In this document: positions 58,045-64,000 of the stretch, piece by piece | How the letters are laid out: each line of letters opens with the position of its first letter | How positions within the stretch are numbered: position 1 is the first letter of the stretch | Source: Prinsepia uniflora | Taxonomy: Eukaryota; Streptophyta; Magnoliopsida; Rosales; Rosaceae | Reading direction: 5' to 3' | NCBI GenBank assembly: GCA_032719365.1 | Contig: CM064874.1 | Coordinates: forward strand, 29,312,716 to 29,376,715 | Length of the DNA: 64,000 nt | The notes under the pieces: generated by a model | Told to the model about the DNA's origin: nothing | Seen by the model: the letters and a program-made list of their open reading frames with translations, nothing else | Databases searched by the model: none | Position numbers and translations under genes: made by a program

Positions 58045-61000
58045 TTTATAGTCTGGCCAATAGAAGAATATTATCAAATGGTACTGAATTACAAATGAGG
58101 TATTTTATTCTCCAAGTTCTAGAAGAATGTTGGCGAAATTTCCGGATATTCGAGTCAACGGTTATCACATTGAAACCACTAATGACATGAAAATGGAATA
58201 TCTTTACATAACCTCCAATCAGCATGACCAGAAGCATACACTGGAGAAACTAGCCAGAAGCTAGCCAAAAGTTAGCTAGAAGCTAACTTGTACAAGCAAT
58301 TACTCATTATGACATGACCGAAGTTTACTCATAGCCTCCAATCTGCACGGACATCCTTTTACTCATAGACACCTTTGTGTTTAATTAAACATTATGCCAA
58401 GTTTACTCGTTAGCAGAAACCGAATATTAGACCATTATATGCAAAGATGAGTTAAGACTCCACCCATTTCTTGTACAGAATACAAGGGAAATTTTGTGGA
58501 CTTTTCAACCACCACGCAGATCGTTTTGAAAAAACTTTCATGGTTCAGGTTGAGATACCGACAAAATGGTCACATGCTACACTTTTGTCCACACGCATAC
58601 TGCGTTTGCTAAACTCTTAGCCCAAATCATTTCATTGAGGGCCACACCACCCGAATTCTCTTATATAGTCTATAAGACTCGATAATACCAGAGAGTTTAC
58701 ATCGAAATCATTCGATGACTATTGCATGCCCCTTGGGATTGATGCTGAACATTTGGTTCCCATGTTCACACCACTAATGGTCTCGCAAAAACATTAATTA
58801 ACCTTGGTAATGCACACCAAGCTTCTCGTTTCTACGTAGGGGCTATGCAATTTTGCATGCAGTAATATTGGTCCAGTTGAGGTCAATGCCACCTAATGAT
58901 GTTATGTGTTACAGTTGGCGACTGGGTACGAACTAGCTGCTTCGTACTTACGCATTTATGGGTGTGCAATTACGTGCCAATTGTGCCGCCATAACGTACA
59001 CATATAGGACCTTAACAAAGGAGGGGCATACATGTCGGTTATGAATCCCTCTCTATTATACGCTATTTCGAGCCCTTAACAGGCGATCTCATTCCCGAAA
59101 TATTGCGGATAGTCACTTTGATGAGACAGTCTTCCCGTTGTTAGGGGGAGATAAGAAAGTCAAATGTTCCTGAAGAACAGCGTGAATTGACGTGAAATGT
59201 CCCCACTATGTCTCATCTTGATCCCCGAACGCACAAAGTAAGAACATAGTGCGGAGAATTCTAGATTTACAGAGTGTAGCTAATAATCTGTCAGATGCTT
59301 CCTCTAATCTAGCTAAAGTGACGAGATCACATATACATGCTACAAACTTGCCTGCAAGGATAGACGTCCTAGTAGAACGCGTCGTCCCAGACAGACGAGG
59401 TACAGCCATGGCGGCTAACCAGTCATATGTCCCTGCCCAGAAGCAAGGTAGACTAATAGGTTCGAAAGATTCTCATCCCCGGAAGAGGATAAATTTGGCA
59501 CGATCGAATCCCTTCTAAATATCAACTGATTTATCTCATGAGATAATTCCGGATTATGGGTCTGTGATGGCGTTGGGGGACACTCCAACGTCAGAACCCA
59601 CTCCCGATAATAAAGAGACCTCTGTAAATCATGCATGCTTATGTGAGATAGGGAATCAGAATGATATTATAATCGATGATTTATATGTATTCACGGTAGC
59701 TACCGAAATAATAACTAGAAATGAAATCGAACCTTACTTCGTTGATGAATTAATTCCAACGTAGAGAAAACTGGTCAAAAATGGAAAGAACCAATCCAGG
59801 TCAAATTAGATTCCTTGACAAAAAGGAAGGTGTTTGGACTTGTAGTTCCCACACCTCCCCATGTTAAACTTGCAGGATTTAAATGGGTAGTCACAAGGAA
59901 GCGTAATGAGAAAGATGAGACTGTAAGATGTACAACTCATTTAATGGCGCACAGTTTTCTCAACGCCCTGAGATTGATTATGAGGAGACGTATTCTCTCG
60001 TAATGAACGTCATAACGTTCCACTACCTTATCAGTTTGGTAGTTTCCATAAAACTGAAGATGCAGCTTATGGACGTGGTTACTATTTATCTCTATGGGGA
60101 TCTGAATACAGAGATATGTTTGAAAGCTCCTGAAGGACTTAAAACACCTAATGCAAATAGTTTCATGCCACGGAACACTCTCTATTAGTTTGAGGCATTC
60201 ACTTTATGGATTGAAACCATCCGGACGAATGTGGTATAACGGTCTAAATGAATATTTGATTAGACTAGGATATGTGAATAATGAATTATGCTCATGCGTG
60301 TTTATTAAGAAAACAAGTTTTGGGTTCGCTATAGTGGCAGTTTATGTCGATGACATGAATCTGATTGGTACTCCTGAAGAGATCCAAGAAATCGTTAAGT
60401 ACCTGAAGTTAGAATTTGAAATGAAGGATTTGAGGAGAACACGTTTATGTCTCGGCCTGGAGCTTGAGCACCGTGCAGATGGGATTTTAATCCATCAATA
60501 GAATGACATCCAGAAGATGTTGAGATGCTTTAATGAGGATAAAACGAAACCTTTAAGCATGCCCATGATTGTCCAAAGTCTAAATCCTAAGGAGGACGCG
60601 TTTTGTCCAGCAGATGATAACGAAGAGATATTGACACCAGAAGTGCCATATCTAAGTGCAATAGGCGCATTATTGTACTTGACTCAATGTACTAGACCGG
60701 ACATTTCATTCGTTGTAAACTTGCTAGCTAGATTTAGCTCTGCACCAACACGCCGCCACTGAAATGGCATAAAAGACATCTTCTGATACCTTAGAGGTAC
60801 AATGCATATGGGTCTATTCTATCCTCATGCATTGAGGAATTAATCAAACCCCCTTGGTCCTCAGAATGATGCACGCCTCGTTGGGTATGCTGATGCAGGT
60901 TACCTATCAGACCCACACAAGGCACGTTCCTAATCTGGTTATGTCTTTACCATTGGGAACACATCAATATCTTGGAGGTCTAAGAAACAGGCCCTTATTG

Positions 61001-61290
61001 TTACGTCTTCGAATCATGCAAAGATTTTAACTCTTCACAAAGTAGCTCGTGAATGAATATGGCTAATAGCCATTACAGAGCATATTTGAAATACTTGTGG
61101 ACTGTATTCCACCAATAATGAACCTAAGATTATTTTCTAAGATAATGTTATCTCCATCCAGCATATGAGAACCAGTTTCATTATAGGAGACAATAACAAG
61201 CCATCATCCAATGCAACATTCCAGAAGCATGTTCATGGTATTTGCTTATGTAGATTGGCAGATCTACCAAGTTCTTAATTTTCAGGGGGA
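58045..61290 (+). pseudogene. Ale copia pol pseudogene (element E)
   Basis: Pieces in several frames: a pre-integrase segment at 58127-58250 (VNGYHIETTNDMKMEYLYIT), integrase traces 58480-59230 (HFDETVFPLLGG near 59120, then EQRELTWNVPTMSHLDPRT), the post-integrase spacer (IHATNLPARIDVL near 59329), RT from 59870 with FKWVVTRKRNEK, then LYGLKPSGRMWYN and the catalytic AVYVDDMNLIG (about 60340), and RNase H (RLVGYADAGYLSDPHKARS near 60873, SISWRSKKQ near 60966). At least ten stops or frame changes separate them. In an active element pol would copy and integrate cDNA. Copia order and motif spelling place it in Ale. Confidence 0.85.
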
Positions 61291-61820
61291 ATAGACATCA
61301 GGGGGAGTATCTAGAAGCATACGAGCACCCTGAAGTATATTGAGTATCCCGAAGTATACTCACAAGACCATCGTGTACTCTTTTATCCTATGTTCAGGGT
61401 TATTTTGTCTCATTGGGTTTTGTTACCTGACTAAATTTTAACGAGGCACATATTTTGTTATGGTCACCCCATTAATAATGCATCCTGAAGATGTCATGAT
61501 TCAAATCATATGCATTTGCTCATCTTTTCCCTTCGACCACGGGTTTTTCACACTGGGTTTACCGGGCAAGGTTTTGGTGTAGCAACTGTAATGTATTTTT
61601 ATTTCAAGGACGTTCTATCTACCTATGTTCCAGAAAAGACGACTATAACTACCTCCAGAGATCCCGATGCGGTTACAATCCACGCGTGTTGCAATCTTTT
61701 CCCTTCGACTAGGATTATTTTTATCTCATAGGGTTTTTGTTAACTGGAAAGGTTTTAACGAGGCAACATATAGGAGTGCAGTCAACCAACGCACTATTAC
61801 ATGAAATATCCAAGGGGGAG
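61291..61820 (+). repeat. 3' untranslated region and PPT of element E
   Basis: Three imperfect repeats at about 61380, 61523 and 61697, each with a CTTTT-CC-TTCGAC-like word followed by GGGTTTT and AACGAGGCA-like sequence, typical of the Ale 3' end. The polypurine tract CAAGGGGGAG (61811-61820) directly precedes the 3' LTR. Confidence 0.7.
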
Positions 61821-61953
61821 TGTTGTAAATATACTAAATTTTATGGCTGTTTCTATGTAAGGACGTTTTCGTCCATGTATTATATCTAACCCTAACACTA
61901 TATAATGGGGTTTAGTTGAATGAATATAGAACTATTTGATCGTGTTCATAACA
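61821..61953 (+). repeat. 3' LTR of element E
   Basis: 133 bp, close to 42750-42883, followed by TSD TGAAG (61954-61958). It ends about 450 bp upstream of the helicase start codon. Confidence 0.88.
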
Positions 61954-61958
61954 TGAAG

Positions 61959-62404
61959 TAAGTTTTGGTAGGCCTTCCTTGTATTTATGTTGATGGCCGG
62001 CAGCCTTTATAAATGCCACCCTTTGAGATAGTCCTTTCATTTCCTTTCGTCTTTATTTTCTTTTATTTGTGGTGTTATGTAATTATAATTATAATTATGA
62101 AACTGAGTGTGAATTTGTTGAAAAAGCAAAAGAAAGCAATTGATCGATGGTAATTTGATATAAAGTGGGAGCTATGTACTTAGCTAGGGAGGGAATCTAT
62201 AAGTTCTTGGCTGTTAAGTAATGAACTTATTTTCATCCTCTTCCTCCACAGCTAAGTAATTATTAGTAAGTATAAAGGGCGGAATCGAACAAAAACAGTA
62301 CGTGGTAGCCATTTTTATCATTATTGGGAATTTGGGATCCTCTTCCTCCACAATCACACAAAATTAAGTTGATTGCTTGAGCTCTAAGTAACTATTAAGT
62401 AATT
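61959..62404 (+). promoter_or_regulatory. Proximal promoter and 5' UTR of the helicase gene
   Basis: Unique sequence with a TATA-like TTTATAAATG at 62005-62014, about 390 bp before the ATG, then T-rich leader sequence. GGATCCTCTTCCTCCACAA near 62335 and a related TCCTCTTCCTCCACAG at 62236 form a direct repeat. The transcription start cannot be fixed from sequence. Confidence 0.4.
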
Positions 62405-63642
62405 ATGGCGGATGAGTCTGAGAATCTCGTGAAGAAGCAGGAAGGAGTTGCAGTCGCTGGTAGAAGTTTAATCGACTTGCTATTCTCTTGGCCTCTTAGA
62501 CATGTTCTCAACAGAGATCTTTACAAACACCAGGTTTCTTTCTTATTTCTTGAGACCGGCCGACATTTCTTGTCTAGGTCCCGGGATGCTTACTGAAATC
62601 TTTCCAAAGATTTTAAGAGCACGCATAATATATTTATTGTTGTTTTTGATGATTGGTTTGATTTTAAACTACTGATATTTCCTTCACATATGTGAACATT
62701 TTTTCAGTTTATTAATTATATATAATTGTAATGCTATATATATATATATATATATTCATCTCTTTTCCAGGTGACCAGGATCCCTGAGACTTTTCCGACA
62801 GTGAAGAGTTACATGAAATCATTCCTTCCTTCAGTGATTGAAGAAACACATGCCGACTTACTCTCAAACATTCAGTCTCTATCACAAGCACCCACTTGCG
62901 AGATTCTCACCATCGAAATTTCCAAGGATTACAAGCCTCCCAAAGACTTGTTTTATGAAATTTCATTTAGGCAAACCGAGAGCAATTACTTGGCCAAATA
63001 TAAGCCTGCGACAGGAGATATCTTTGCCTTCACCAATATTAAACCAAGATGCATTGATGATTTGAACAGGCCACCCAATTCCTATCTCATTGCTTATGTT
63101 CTTGGATCGAAAAATGAAATATCAGATAAGCTCCTTATACTCGCATCAACAGCTATTCATGGAGAAGGATACAAGCAAATTAAGGGCAAAAGAGAAACCA
63201 TGTTTGCTGTCTATTTGATGACCATGACAACAAATGTTCGTGTGTGGAAAGCTTTGAACTCCGAGGAGGCAAACACCAATATAATCAAGAATGTCCTGCA
63301 GATTCATCCAAATTCATTAAATGTACATATATATTTCTCAACGTACTCTTGCCTTCATTTTAATCGTTACACTTTGTTCTTATGTTTGTTAATTCCTGCA
63401 GAGTCAGAAATCTTGTACAATTTGCAGTAACAAAGTAAAATGCCCCCTGGATATTTCTACTGATTGGCCCACAATTTTCTCCGATCTAAATGATTCCCAA
63501 GAATCTGCAGTTCAGAAATGTATCAGTTTGAGTAAATGCCGTCACCATAATGAAATCAAACTCATATGGGGTCCTCCCGGGACGGGGAAAACCAAGACAA
63601 TTGGTACCTCACTCTTTGCTCTCTATAAGTTGAAGTGCAGGA
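62405..63642 (+). CDS. 5' exons of an SF1 (SEN1/UPF1-like) helicase gene, cut by an LTR element
   Basis: Three exons joined by phase-0 GT-AG introns: 62405-62533, 62771-63322 and 63402-63642. Exon 1 gives SLIDLLFSWPLRHVLNRDLY and exon 2 continues with IPETFPTVKSYMKSFLPSVI and EETHADLLSNIQS, the N-terminus of the plant family of helicase MAGATAMA 3/SEN1-like or UvrD-like putative helicases. Exon 3 has the Q-motif-like LNDSQESAVQKC and Walker A, LIWGPPGTGKTKTIG. Directly after KLKCR the frame meets element H and stops at 63646-63648, so motifs Ia to VI are missing. Intron 1 carries a TA microsatellite. The family acts on RNA or RNA-DNA hybrids; the specific role is unknown. It is unclear whether the insertion is in coding sequence or at an exon edge. 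Confidence 0.85.
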
Positions 63643-64000
63643 TGTAAAATATCTAGGCCCAAATTTCAAATATATCTACAAAATGTTGTTTGAAGCATTA
63701 ATGAAGTAAGTGGTTGTAGGTAAGTGGGATCCAAAATGTAGTAGGTGGTTGTAGGTAAGTGGGATCCAAAATGAAGTAAGTGGGTGGGTGAAGCATTAAT
63801 GAAAGCATTTAGATGGTTACTCCTTGACCTATATAAGGAGAGGTCATTTGCTCATTCCATCAATCTCATCTAAGAGAAACATCTTCCTCTAAGAAGAGAG
63901 TGAAGAGTGCCCACTCCAAGTTGAGAGTGTTGAGTGTTGTAGTGTTGGTAGCAAAACAAGTGTGAGAGAGAGAGTTTCCTTCAAGTAGTGTTCTTGAAGT
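63643..64000 (+). mobile_element. Element H: start of an LTR retrotransposon, partial
   Basis: It begins TGTAAAATATCTAGGCCC exactly where homology to the helicase ends. It has a TATATAAGG box (63830-63838) about 190 bp in, followed by a CA/GA-rich leader with GAGAGAGAG, the structure of a plant LTR U3-R. Two 35-bp direct repeats (63701-63735 and 63736-63770) lie upstream of the TATA box. The element runs off the right edge, so lineage, TSD and partner LTR are unknown; copia is likely from LTR style. Orientation is that of the helicase. Confidence 0.65.

Larger units (their letters stand above)
42750..61953 (+). mobile_element. Element E: Ale-type Ty1/copia retrotransposon
   Basis: Short LTRs (42750-42883 and 61821-61953) both start TGTTGTAAATATACTAAATT and end in ATAACA. 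The TSD TGAAG is exact at 42745-42749 and 61954-61958. A PBS (CGTTATCAGCACGAG) follows the 5' LTR and a PPT (CAAGGGGGAG) precedes the 3' LTR. Pol domains are in copia order (integrase before RT and RNase H) but full of stops. The gag region is not recognisable; in its place are a DEAD-box helicase fragment and an ATG-rich repeat. Element A (44702-57038) is nested inside. Confidence 0.88.

Overview
The window is nuclear DNA of a flowering plant, most likely a eudicot; a rosid or Rosaceae-like genome is possible but the sequence does not settle it. The evidence is a spliced plant SF1 helicase gene, a Cassandra-type TRIM carrying a 5S-rRNA-like segment, and plant lineages of LTR retrotransposons (Ale copia, Tat and Tekay-like gypsy) whose primer-binding sites match plant initiator tRNA-Met. 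Apart from about 1.0 kb of probable promoter sequence and the helicase exons at the right end, nearly everything is nested LTR retrotransposons. I call the elements A to H.

Layout. (1) 1-8715: minus-strand Ale copia element G, cut by the left edge. It holds the non-coding Tekay-like element F (1725-7742, TSD GAAAT), and the 5' LTR of F holds a tandem Cassandra insertion (6611-7730). (2) 8788-42201: plus-strand Tat-type gypsy element D, with decayed gag, protease, RT, RNase H, second RNase H and integrase, and an antisense ORF downstream. D was hit by a solo LTR (14335-17421), by gag-only element C (19170-28373, TSD CCTTC; its 3' LTR holds another solo LTR at 20686-23704, TSD CTACA), and by element B (29601-39362, TSD GTCTG), which has no recognisable coding capacity. 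(3) 42202-42749: unique sequence. (4) 42750-61953: plus-strand Ale element E (TSD TGAAG), carrying a fragment of a DEAD-box helicase gene. It was hit by Tekay/Del chromovirus A (44702-57038, TSD TACTA), which itself holds an inverted solo LTR (51550-54200). (5) 61959-63642: promoter-proximal sequence and three exons of an SF1 helicase. (6) 63643-64000: the start of another LTR element, H, which breaks the helicase frame just after Walker A.

How the pieces relate. A is the only element here with a nearly complete Tekay gag-pol (two TAG stops, one frameshift, one insertion). F, B, C and the three solo LTRs share its terminal bases; where an internal region is present they also share its PBS and a hairpin beside the polypurine tract. 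They look like non-autonomous relatives once mobilised in trans. Within these LTRs I see several conserved, unexplained structures: a fixed-length 28-nt GC-rich hairpin, a splice-donor/acceptor-like pair, RY (CATGCATG) boxes, and arrays of mini-hairpins whose stems covary. These are the most novel signals in the window. Captured and broken host-gene sequence (DEAD-box fragment in E, helicase cut by H) is the other main point of interest.

LTR ends were called from TG...CA termini plus matching 5-bp target-site duplications (TSDs) read by eye. Divergence and age were not computed.
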